From: UBA993 sp964389365
Lineage (GTDB): Bacteria; Bacillota; Dethiobacteria; DTU022
Reading direction: 5' to 3'
DNA: 64,000 nucleotides
Assembly (NCBI GenBank): GCA_964389365.1
Contig: CAYMDO010000001.1
Coordinates: 1 to 64,000 of the forward strand
How positions within the stretch are numbered: the stretch's first letter is position 1; each line of letters starts with the position of its first letter. The position numbers and the translations under genes were made by a program. The notes beneath the pieces were generated by a model that was not told the DNA's origin, did not search any database, and was given only the letters and a program-made list of their open reading frames with translations. Positions 26,278-34,973 of this stretch are shown one piece after another.

Positions 26278-28113
26278 GTGCAAACCAGCAATGAAAAATA
26301 CCGCAGATTTTCACTTGAAGCGCTGTTTAAAAACTCGCTCGATGCAATAGTCAGTTTCGATAAAAACCACCTGATTACCGATGTTAATCAGTCTTTTATT
26401 AATGTTTTCGGGTATAAATCTGAAGAAGTTATCGGAAAGCACGTTGACGATGTGATGAACATGGGCAAACCCGGTTCAGCCAATGCTGAAATGACCAAAA
26501 AGGTAATTGCCGGAGAGGCAGTAGAAGAAGAAGGCACCCGTTACCGGAAAGACGGTTCGCCGATCGAGGTTATGATCAAAGGCATTCCGGTTATTATCGA
26601 CGGCAAGATGTCAGGCGGCTTTGGCATATATGAAGATATATCAGCACGGAAAAAAACCGAGCGAGAACTGCTAACCCAGCGGCAGCGGCTTGAGAATGTA
26701 ATTGAAGGTTCGGGAGTCGGAACCTGGGAATGGAACACACAGACCGGAAAAAACATTTACAACGAAAACTGGGCTAAAATGCTCGGGTACACCCTGGAGG
26801 AGCTTCAACCTGAGAACCAGGCGGTATGGAAATCTTTAACCCATCCTGACGACGTCCGTAGGTCAGAAGAAATTGCCGAACGCCACCTCGCCGGGGAGCT
26901 GCCCTATTACGAATGCGAGTGCCGAATGAAACACAAGGACGGCTACTGGGTATGGGTTCTCGATCGCGGCCGGATATTAACCAGCGATGCAAACGGCAAG
27001 CCGTTATCCATGTTTGGCATCCATACCGACATCAGTGAACGGAAGAAAGCCGAAGAGGAGATTCGCTACATCAGTACACACGATCATCTAACCGGGCTTT
27101 ACAACCGGAATTTTATCGAAACAGAGCTTCATAGGCTAGACTGCGCCCGCCAGCTCCCGTTCAGTATCATCCTGGCTGACCTGAACGGCTTGAAGCTAAT
27201 CAATGATACTTACGGTCACATGGTTGGTGACAGGGCTTTGAGCCGCGTAGCTGAAATCATCAGAAGCTGCTGCCGGGAAGACGATATCTATGCCCGCTGG
27301 GGCGGTGATGAATTTGTAATATTGCTTCCTCAAACCACTGCCAAGGATGCTCAGCTTATCTGCAGGCGGATTGACGAGGGCTGCCGCAATATTTACGTGG
27401 AAGATGTTCCCATATCGATGGCTATCGGTTTAGCCTGTAAAACCGCGGTGACAGAAGATCTTAAGAATATCCTGCAGGAAGCTGAAGACAGCTTGTACAA
27501 ACAAAAGCTGACTGAAAGCCGCAGCACAAAAAATGCTGTCCTTAAAACCCTGCTAAAAACACTCGCAGAGAAAAGTCATGAAACTGAAGCCCATACCCGG
27601 GGAATGCAGGAGATAGCGCTATTAATCGGCAAGCAGCTTAACCTTCCTGCAAATGAATTAAGCAGGCTCGATCTATTAATTACGCTTCACGATATCGGCA
27701 AAATAAATATCGCTGAAGAAATTTTAATTAAAGACAGCTCTCTTACCAAAGACGAATGGGAAACCATAAAAAAACACCCGGAAATAGGCTTCAGGATTGC
27801 CAGGGCGACCGAGGAATTTGCCCACGTTGCAGAAGATATTATGGCCCATCACGAAAGATGGGACGGCTCCGGATACCCGCATGGCTTATCGGGGTCAGAC
27901 ATTCCCCTGCTGGCCCGGGTCACGGCAATCGCTGATGCTTACGAAGTTATGAAAAATGGCAGGCCTTACAAAACAGCCATGTCACCCTCCGAGATCAAGA
28001 ACGAATTTATCAGGTGCTCAGGCACGCAATTTGATCCTGCATTGGTAAAGATTTTTTTTACAATCTGCCCAGGTGGCACAACAACCGATAAACTTCAAAA
28101 CTGGGGCCTATAA
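26278..28113 (+). CDS. PAS-PAS-GGDEF-HD-GYP cyclic-di-GMP signalling protein
   Basis: The 611-residue soluble protein has two PAS sensor domains (about 15-125 and 140-265). A diguanylate cyclase domain follows with RWGGDEF near residue 345 and an RxxD inhibitory site (REDD) five residues ahead of GGDEF. The C-terminal HD-GYP domain has LHDIGK, HHERWDGSGYP and the DAYEVMKNGRPYK segment. It thus has sequence features for both making and breaking c-di-GMP. The start is GTG 26278 with only a weak GGGG site, so the true start may differ by some codons. No membrane segment is seen. Confidence 0.88.
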   Translation: MQTSNEKYRRFSLEALFKNSLDAIVSFDKNHLITDVNQSFINVFGYKSEEVIGKHVDDVMNMGKPGSANAEMTKKVIAGEAVEEEGTRYRKDGSPIEVMIKGIPVIIDGKMSGGFGIYEDISARKKTERELLTQRQRLENVIEGSGVGTWEWNTQTGKNIYNENWAKMLGYTLEELQPENQAVWKSLTHPDDVRRSEEIAERHLAGELPYYECECRMKHKDGYWVWVLDRGRILTSDANGKPLSMFGIHTDISERKKAEEEIRYISTHDHLTGLYNRNFIETELHRLDCARQLPFSIILADLNGLKLINDTYGHMVGDRALSRVAEIIRSCCREDDIYARWGGDEFVILLPQTTAKDAQLICRRIDEGCRNIYVEDVPISMAIGLACKTAVTEDLKNILQEAEDSLYKQKLTESRSTKNAVLKTLLKTLAEKSHETEAHTRGMQEIALLIGKQLNLPANELSRLDLLITLHDIGKINIAEEILIKDSSLTKDEWETIKKHPEIGFRIARATEEFAHVAEDIMAHHERWDGSGYPHGLSGSDIPLLARVTAIADAYEVMKNGRPYKTAMSPSEIKNEFIRCSGTQFDPALVKIFFTICPGGTTTDKLQNWGL

Positions 28114-28172
28114 ACATCTTTATTGTTTGAGCGCGGCGGAAGACGCACCGCCGGCAGAAAACTCCGGCGCTG

Positions 28173-28442
28173 TTATTTTAACCTTCCTCCCATCAAGCAC
28201 CGCCAAAGCCTGATCGAGGCCGCTTCCATTTTGTCAGAATCTCTGCAGCACTGCGAAGTTAACATATAAACCGGTTCGGTAATCGAACCCCGGTTAAAGT
28301 CAAGCGCCTCTTGCATGGAATATAAGCCATGCACAGCAATCGTATCAAAGCGGCACTTTTTAATTTCTTCACGGTATTGCTTATGCCATAAAGTTGAACG
28401 CTCAGCAGCCTGCAGGTAGTGCCCGATTCCCTGTTTGCTGAT
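28173..28442 (-). pseudogene. N-terminal fragment of a PLP-dependent sulfhydrylase-like gene
   Basis: The minus strand is open for about 90 codons, ending at TAA 28175-28173. It contains FDTIAVHGLYSMQEALDF, then GSITEPVYMLTSQ and RDSDKMEAA. From memory this resembles the N-terminal part of O-acetylhomoserine sulfhydrylase / cystathionine-lyase-type enzymes (about 400 residues). The rest of the enzyme, including the PLP lysine, is absent. A good GGGAGG site is followed by ATC instead of a start codon, so the start may be lost too. Family recognition is moderate. Confidence 0.45.
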
Positions 28443-28584
28443 AGCGCCCTCCCGGTTTTCAGATCAGAATAATTATATGCCGCAGATAATAATTACTTAA
28501 ATTACAGCGCAACCATGTTTTTTATTTCTATCTGACTCCCTCTGTGTTAAACTTAATCCACTTGCTTTTTCGAGGGGGATTATT

Positions 28585-29175
28585 TTGTTAAAAACATTCA
28601 CGATTTTACTATTTACCGTTATGGGTTGGAAGCTTAAAGGTAAAATTGCACCTGATATAAAGAAATGCATTATAGTCGGCGCGCCGCACACCAGCAACTA
28701 CGATTTTTTACTGGCGATGGCCGGATTCTACAAAATGAAACTTCCAATAAAATACCTGATAAAAAAAGAGTGGCTTAATTTTAAACCGCTGAGTAAAATC
28801 TTTAGAAATTCCGGGGCTATAGGGATTGACCGGAGCAAAACCGGAACCATGGTCGATAGCCTGGCTGAGCTGATAATCTCATCCGGAGAAAACATGGCAA
28901 TAATGATTTCGCCGGAAGGAACCCGTAAATTGAACCATTGCTGGAAAACCGGCTTTTATTATACTGCGCTAAAAGCTCAGGTGCCGATTGTACTGAGTTA
29001 CCTTGATTATAAAACAAAAACAGCAGGTATCGGACCGAGTTTTTTACCCAGTGGCTGCTTTCGCAGGGACATGATTATCGTCAGGGACTTTTATAAGGAT
29101 AAAACAGCCAAATTCCCGGATAATTTCAGCCTGAAAATATATTATCCCGATGTTGATACCCTTTGTGCCGGGTAA
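28585..29175 (+). CDS. PlsC-like lysophospholipid acyltransferase family protein
   Basis: The 196-residue protein has the acyltransferase motifs GAPHTSNYDFLLA (an HxxxxD site with His and Asp near residue 33) and SPEGTRK near 111. This places it with the 1-acylglycerol-3-phosphate acyltransferase group, but shorter than typical PlsC. The first residues form a hydrophobic stretch, consistent with membrane association. The start is TTG 28585 after GAGGGGGA. The acyl acceptor is unknown. Confidence 0.82.
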   Translation: MLKTFTILLFTVMGWKLKGKIAPDIKKCIIVGAPHTSNYDFLLAMAGFYKMKLPIKYLIKKEWLNFKPLSKIFRNSGAIGIDRSKTGTMVDSLAELIISSGENMAIMISPEGTRKLNHCWKTGFYYTALKAQVPIVLSYLDYKTKTAGIGPSFLPSGCFRRDMIIVRDFYKDKTAKFPDNFSLKIYYPDVDTLCAG

Positions 29176-29184
29176 GAAAGTTGT

Positions 29185-30021
29185 CTATTGATCAAGCAGG
29201 AATGATAAGTCGAGGGCCTTGGCGGAATGAGTGAGTGCCCCGCAGGAAATATAGTTAACCCCGGTAGCAGCAATTTCCCTTAACCTGGAAAAATTAACAT
29301 TGCCGGACGCTTCGAGGGGAACCCGGCCTGCTGTAATTGCCACTGCCCGGCGCATTGTTTCTATGTCCATATTATCAAGCATAATAATATCAGCGCCGGC
29401 TATAAGTGCTTCCTGAAGCTGTTCCAGGTTGGTTACTTCCACCTCAAGACGCAGGGTGAAAGGCGCTTTAACCCTCACTGCCCAGACCGCCTCGACAATA
29501 CCACCGGCAGCAGCTATATGGTTATCTTTGATCATGATGCCGCCATCCAAAGCCAGGCGGTGGTTTTGGCCGCCACCGACCTGAACGGCATACTTCTCCA
29601 ACATTCTGAGGCCGGGCGTGGTTTTCCTGGTATCGGTTATCCTGGCCGGGTAATCTTTTATTTCTTCTACCCAAAGCGCTGTCTGGGTGGCTATACCGGA
29701 AAGACGCTGCAGCAGGTTAAGGGCAATCCGTTCAGCTGATAACATTGCCTGCAGCGGCCCTTCAACTTTCATCACCGTGCATCCCGGTTCCAACCGGCTG
29801 CCGTCCGCAAGCAAGATCCGGCACACAACAGCCTGATCCAGGTAAGAGAAAGCCCTGGCGGCAATTTCAACACCGGCCAGTATCCCTTCTTCTTTCGCTA
29901 CCAGGCGGCCGCTGCCCGCTTTTCCAGGCGGTACACAATAGATGGTAGTCAAATCTCCGGAACCGATATCTTCCCTAAAGGATCTTTTAAGGATATCGTT
30001 GACCAGGTAAGTGTTCAGCAA
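29185..30021 (-). CDS. nadC: Quinolinate phosphoribosyltransferase (carboxylating)
   Basis: The 278-residue enzyme makes nicotinate mononucleotide from quinolinate and PRPP. Visible signatures are EDIGSGDLT at the N-terminus, ITDTRKTTPGLR with catalytic lysine and arginine near residue 138, and ASGNVNFSRLREIA at the C-terminus. It is the last gene of a nadA-nadB-nadC series on the minus strand. Confidence 0.96.
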   Translation of the reverse strand: MLNTYLVNDILKRSFREDIGSGDLTTIYCVPPGKAGSGRLVAKEEGILAGVEIAARAFSYLDQAVVCRILLADGSRLEPGCTVMKVEGPLQAMLSAERIALNLLQRLSGIATQTALWVEEIKDYPARITDTRKTTPGLRMLEKYAVQVGGGQNHRLALDGGIMIKDNHIAAAGGIVEAVWAVRVKAPFTLRLEVEVTNLEQLQEALIAGADIIMLDNMDIETMRRAVAITAGRVPLEASGNVNFSRLREIAATGVNYISCGALTHSAKALDLSFLLDQ

Positions 30022-30096
30022 ACCTTTATTTCTCCTCCTCTAGGCGATTTATTGAATCCTGTCTTTACTTAAATATCGGTTGGCAATATTCTTATT

Positions 30097-31731
30097 TCAG
30101 GAAGGTTTGACAGATAACTCAGCCCGGGGCAGTTGGCTTGTTTTATCTATACCATAGACAGTGCGAAAAGTTATCTGCTGCCCGCCCAGTTTATCATCGC
30201 TGTCCGGATAATCTGTCCGGTAATGGCTGCCCCTGCTTTCTCTTCTCAGCAATGCGGCTTCGGTCATCATTATCGCCGTCAACAACATGTTGGCAGTTTC
30301 ATTCAGTTCCGGCTTGCTGTAATGAAAACAGGCCAACGGCAGCCATGTTTCAAGGCTCTTTTTCATCTCCAGCATACTTTCTTCATTGCGGATCAGGCCG
30401 ACTTTGTGCCACATCATCCAGGTTAAATCACGGCGCAGGGAAGCGCACTCTGCTTCCGCGTCCTGATCAGCCGGCTTCCTGAAGCGCTCCGGTAAATTTT
30501 CCGGCAGATCTTCGCTGACAGGATTAACATTTTTTGCGGCAGCCAGGGCTACCCTATGCCCAAAAACCAGGCCTTCAAGAAGGGAGTTGCTGGCCAGACG
30601 GTTGGCTCCATGCACACCTGTAGAAGCAACCTCTCCTACGCAAAAAAGATTTTTTACCGATGAATGGCCGTCTATATCCACTTCAACGCCTCCAATCAGG
30701 TAGTGGGCAGCTGGTGTTACCGGAATCAGCTCCCTGGTAATATCTAAATGCCATTCCATGCAACGGCTGTAAATTGTTGGAAATCTTTCAGGAATAAACT
30801 CCGCACCAAGGTGCCTTAAATCGAGATAGACAAAACCTTTTGTTGTACGCTGTTCTTCAACAATCGCCCTCGAAACCACGTCGCGCGGGCCAAGTTCCGC
30901 CCGCTCATGCTTCTTAAGCATAAAACGTTCTCCATGTGCATTAACCAGGTACGCCCCTTCACCACGCACCGCTTCAGAAATGAGAAACGGCTGGCCTTCA
31001 GGTGGCAGAAAAACTGTAGGGTGGAATTGGAAAAATTCGAGATCGCGAAGTACCGCCCCGGCTTTATAAGCCATAATTAAGCCATCACCGGTTACTGCCG
31101 GGGCGTTGGTAGTAAATTGGTACAGTTGGCCGCATCCACCTGTAGCCAATATAACCGCCCTGGCGGCTATGTAGTTCAGCCCTTTCGGGGTGGAGTAAAA
31201 AAGGCCGCGACAGCGGCCGCCTTCAACTGCAATGTGTTCGGCAAAAGCATCTTCAATAAAGCGGATACCGGTTTCCTTGGCTGCATGAATCAGGGATTCA
31301 ATTAATTCCCTGCCTGTAGCATCACCCCCGATGTGCAGGATACGTTTCATCGAATGGGCACCTTCCCGGCCAAGGGCAATAGCGCCATTGCTGCGGTCGA
31401 AGCGGACTCCAAGAGCGAGCAAATCGTTAATGCGCGCCGGGGCCTCTTCAACCAGGGCACTTATTGCCGCCCGGTCGCCAAAATAGTTGCCTGCCTTCCA
31501 GGTGTCCTCAAAATGCAGGGTCGGCGAATCCTCAGGTGAAAATGCAGCCGCTATCCCACCCTGGGCAAACCAGGTATTACCGGCAATTAAATCCTGCTTG
31601 CTGAGTACGGTGACCCGCCCTGTTTCTGCAAGGCGCAGTGCTGTAAATATACCGGCTATACCGGAACCAACAATTACATAATCCGTAACAGATTTGGCGA
31701 TTGTATGATCATTTCCGTCAACCGTTTCCAT
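30097..31731 (-). CDS. nadB: L-aspartate oxidase
   Basis: The 544-residue flavoprotein oxidises aspartate to iminoaspartate for quinolinate synthesis. The FAD site VGSGIAGIFTALRLAE lies at residue 23. The active-site region includes FAQGGIAAAF, HSMKRILHIGGDATG and GVHGANRLASNSLLE. It ends with the succinate-dehydrogenase-like helical C-terminal domain. It begins 17 bp after nadA. Confidence 0.96.
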   Translation of the reverse strand: METVDGNDHTIAKSVTDYVIVGSGIAGIFTALRLAETGRVTVLSKQDLIAGNTWFAQGGIAAAFSPEDSPTLHFEDTWKAGNYFGDRAAISALVEEAPARINDLLALGVRFDRSNGAIALGREGAHSMKRILHIGGDATGRELIESLIHAAKETGIRFIEDAFAEHIAVEGGRCRGLFYSTPKGLNYIAARAVILATGGCGQLYQFTTNAPAVTGDGLIMAYKAGAVLRDLEFFQFHPTVFLPPEGQPFLISEAVRGEGAYLVNAHGERFMLKKHERAELGPRDVVSRAIVEEQRTTKGFVYLDLRHLGAEFIPERFPTIYSRCMEWHLDITRELIPVTPAAHYLIGGVEVDIDGHSSVKNLFCVGEVASTGVHGANRLASNSLLEGLVFGHRVALAAAKNVNPVSEDLPENLPERFRKPADQDAEAECASLRRDLTWMMWHKVGLIRNEESMLEMKKSLETWLPLACFHYSKPELNETANMLLTAIMMTEAALLRRESRGSHYRTDYPDSDDKLGGQQITFRTVYGIDKTSQLPRAELSVKPS

Positions 31732-31747
31732 TATTTCCCTCCACGCT

Positions 31748-32677
31748 TTATCTTACAGCCAGCATTCTCTCAAGGGCCAACACTGCCCGGTTACGTATCT
31801 CGACCGGAACCGTGATAACGTGTTCCAAATTTGTAAGAGCAGACAGAACTTTCCCGAGGTTGGTATATTTCATATTCGGGCATATCAGTTTGGTTGAAAG
31901 CAAAATAAAATTTTTTCCGGGACATTCTTTTTTCAGCCGATGGAGCATCCCCATCTCTGTACCTATGATAACATCGTTGAACGTAGTTTCACGCGAAAAC
32001 CTGATCATCCCTCCGGTGCCAAGGGCAGCGTCGGCCAGGGCAACTACTTCAGGCCTACACTCAGGATGAACGACAATTACAGCGTCCGGGTAAAGTTCCC
32101 GTGCCTTCGTGACATCTTCTACAGTAACCCGGTGATGGGTGTTGCAATATCCAGCCCAGGGAACAATAGTTTTTGTGGTTCTCTCAGCGACAAAGTGAGC
32201 CAGGTTGCCGTCCGGGACAAATAAAACAGTATCCTCTTCTAAAGAGTTAACGACCTTGACAGCGTTGGCCGAAGTAATGCAGATATCGCTTTCCGCTTTA
32301 ACTGCAGCAGAAGAGTTGATATAGGCGGCAACAGCAGCTCCGGGGTGCTTTTTTTTCAGATCCCGTAACTGGTCTGCATCAATCATATCCGCCAGCGGAC
32401 AGCCGGCGTTTAAATCCGGTAAAAGTACCGTTTTATCCGGCGAGAGGATGGCGGCACTTTCCGCCATAAAATGAACACCGCAAAAAACTATCACATCGGC
32501 ATCTGACTCAGAAGCGATGCGGCTAAGCTCAAAGGAATCGCCGACATAGTCTGCGGCATCCTGTACTTCGTCAATCTGGTAGTTATGGGCTAAAATAACG
32601 GCATTACGTTCATTTTTTAACTGATCTATCCGCACCAGGATTTCCTGTTTTTCCATAAGGCAGGCCAAACCCCTCAC
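31748..32677 (-). CDS. nadA: Quinolinate synthase A
   Basis: The enzyme condenses iminoaspartate with dihydroxyacetone phosphate. Cluster-ligand cysteines are visible in FCGVHFM, a central PWAGYCNTH segment and CPNMKYTNL. The GTG start at 32677 gives 309 residues. ATG 32656 would give a more typical MEKQEI start, and neither has an ideal ribosome site. It is first in the nadA-nadB-nadC series. No NiaR-type operator was recognised in the 86-bp gap to lepA. Confidence 0.95.
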   Translation of the reverse strand: MRGLACLMEKQEILVRIDQLKNERNAVILAHNYQIDEVQDAADYVGDSFELSRIASESDADVIVFCGVHFMAESAAILSPDKTVLLPDLNAGCPLADMIDADQLRDLKKKHPGAAVAAYINSSAAVKAESDICITSANAVKVVNSLEEDTVLFVPDGNLAHFVAERTTKTIVPWAGYCNTHHRVTVEDVTKARELYPDAVIVVHPECRPEVVALADAALGTGGMIRFSRETTFNDVIIGTEMGMLHRLKKECPGKNFILLSTKLICPNMKYTNLGKVLSALTNLEHVITVPVEIRNRAVLALERMLAVR

Positions 32678-32763
32678 TTGATGTGGTTAAAGCTAAGGTT
32701 TATTATGATTTAAATAAAACCTGCTGTCAATGAATAACGAAATCTGTAAGATTATGACACATA

Positions 32764-34563
32764 TTATTTTACCTTAAGTACAGCTGTAAATGCTTCCTGC
32801 GGTATTTCCACCCGGCCGATTTTCTTCATTTTTTTCTTTCCCTCTTTTTGCTTTTCCAGCAGCTTGCGTTTACGGGTAACATCTCCGCCGTAAAGTTTTT
32901 CAGTTACATTTTTTCGCAATGCCTTAATTGTTTCACGGGCAATTATTTTACTTTCTACCGCTGCCTGGATAGGCACATCAAACATCTGGCGGGGAATTAT
33001 TTCACGCAGTTTTCCCAACAAATCCCTACCCCGATGGTAAGCCTTGTCGCGGTGAATGATGAATGAAAAGGCATCCACCTTTTCACCGTTAACAAGTATA
33101 TCCATCAAAACCAACGCCGACTGCCGGTAGCCATGCAGTTTATAGTCAAGTGAGGCATAACCGCGGGTTCGCGATTTGAGCTGATCGAAAAAATCGTAGA
33201 GGATCTCAGCCAACGGCAGGAAATAAGTTAGTTTAACCCTCCCGGAATCAAGGTATTCTGTATCGCAGTAATCTCCTCTTTTCTCCTGGCATAGTTCCAT
33301 TACAGCTCCCATATACTCAGCAGGCATAAAAACTGATGCTTCCACGTAAGGTTCTTCGATGGACATACGCTCATCCAAAGCCGGCATTAGAGCCGGGTTA
33401 TCAACTTGGATCACCTTGCCATTTCTCAAGTGAACCATATAAACCACGCTCGGCGCAGAAACAATCAATTCGATACCATATTCACGCTCAAGCCGTTCGC
33501 GAACAATATCCATATGCAGCAATCCCAAAAACCCACAGCGAAAACCAAGGCCCAGGGCGACCGATTTTTCAGGTTCAAAGGTCAGTGCTGAATCGTTTAA
33601 TTTTAAGCGCTCAATGGCCTCCCGCAGGGCGGTAAAATTATTGTTATCCCGGGGGAATAGGCCACAGTAAACCATGGAGATAACCTTCCGGTAACCGGGC
33701 AATGCCCGGTCAGCCGGGTTCTCCGCGCCCGTAATGGTATCGCCAACCTGTGCATCGCCAACATTTTTTATTGAAGCCATCAGGTAACCCACTTCACCGG
33801 CTCTTAGCCCTTCAACAGGCTCCATAGCCGGCCGGAAAATCCCTGTTTCAACAACTTCGAAACATTTACCGGTATTCATAAATTTAATCTTCTGCCCCCT
33901 GCGAACAGCGCCTTCCATAACCCTGACATATGCAATTACACCGCGGTAGCTATCGTAATGAGAATCAAAAACGAGCGCCTTAAGGGGCTGGTTGGTATCG
34001 ACTACTGCCGGAGGTGGTACTTCCCTGATCACTGCCTCTAACACTTCACTAATACCTGTACCCTGCTTGGCAGAAATTTCAAGGGCTTGTTCGGCATCAC
34101 AACCGATAATCGATGCCAGTTCAGTTCTAACCCGTGCAGGATCCGCATTGGCCAGGTCAATTTTGTTGATCACCGGGACAACAGCCAGATCCTGTTCAAG
34201 AGCAAGGTAAACGTTTGCCAGGGTTTGCGCTTCCACTCCCTGAACTGCGTCAACGACTAGGATCGCCCCTTCGCAGGCAGCCAGGCTGCGCGAAACTTCA
34301 TATGTAAAATCAACATGCCCGGGGGTATCAATCAGGTTCAGGATATATTCTTCCCCATCAGCAGATTGATAAGCCAGGCGAACTGCCTGAAGCTTAATCG
34401 TAATACCTCTTTCACGTTCCAAATCCATCTGGTCCAAAACCTGCTCCTTCATCTGCCGGGCAGTAAGGGTCCCCGTAGCCTCCAGCAACCGGTCGGCCAA
34501 TGTTGATTTTCCGTGATCGATATGTGCTATGATGCAAAAATTCCTGATATTCCCGGGTGCCAA
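32764..34563 (-). CDS. lepA: Elongation factor 4 (LepA)
   Basis: The 599-residue translational GTPase has G1 AHIDHGKST, DTPGHVDF and NKIDLANAD. Domain II, an EF-G-like domain and the LepA-specific C-terminal domain (ending KKMKKIGRVEIPQEAF) follow. It acts on stalled or assembling ribosomes. The comEC gene lies upstream, separated by 410 bp. Confidence 0.97.
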   Translation of the reverse strand: MAPGNIRNFCIIAHIDHGKSTLADRLLEATGTLTARQMKEQVLDQMDLERERGITIKLQAVRLAYQSADGEEYILNLIDTPGHVDFTYEVSRSLAACEGAILVVDAVQGVEAQTLANVYLALEQDLAVVPVINKIDLANADPARVRTELASIIGCDAEQALEISAKQGTGISEVLEAVIREVPPPAVVDTNQPLKALVFDSHYDSYRGVIAYVRVMEGAVRRGQKIKFMNTGKCFEVVETGIFRPAMEPVEGLRAGEVGYLMASIKNVGDAQVGDTITGAENPADRALPGYRKVISMVYCGLFPRDNNNFTALREAIERLKLNDSALTFEPEKSVALGLGFRCGFLGLLHMDIVRERLEREYGIELIVSAPSVVYMVHLRNGKVIQVDNPALMPALDERMSIEEPYVEASVFMPAEYMGAVMELCQEKRGDYCDTEYLDSGRVKLTYFLPLAEILYDFFDQLKSRTRGYASLDYKLHGYRQSALVLMDILVNGEKVDAFSFIIHRDKAYHRGRDLLGKLREIIPRQMFDVPIQAAVESKIIARETIKALRKNVTEKLYGGDVTRKRKLLEKQKEGKKKMKKIGRVEIPQEAFTAVLKVK

Positions 34564-34973
34564 ATGTTAATCCTCCATCTTATAAAGTCAAACTTCCCCG
34601 TAGGATTATACCACCAGCCACATTAAGCAACAATAAAAAGCAGGAGCAGGTAATATGCTGCTGGCCCGGCAGTGTTCTTACATTGGTTATAAAGTTTAGA
34701 TTAATTTATTTCCTGGCTGAGGTGATGCCTTTTATTATCAACCAGGTACCGACGGCGATGCCCATATGACCGGTAGGCGCAGTCAGGAAGCTATTAAACT
34801 GATCTTCCAATAGTATTTATCATAACCACCTTAATTTTATGTCATAATAAATATAGTAAGTGCCACTACGCAGGACATTATACATCGTGCCAGCAGTATT
34901 GTATTAATGATTATCGGAGCTTTTGCATTTTCAAAAATCGAAGCCTGAGTTTGATTTAATGCTTCAGGAAAAA
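34564..34973. other. Intergenic region between comEC and lepA with no intact gene
   Basis: On the minus strand short open pieces, for example FLTAPTGHMGIAVGTWLII in one frame, look like parts of a small hydrophobic protein, but stops occur in every frame. I could not assign a family. The region may be a decayed gene. No clear promoter or terminator was seen. Confidence 0.35.
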
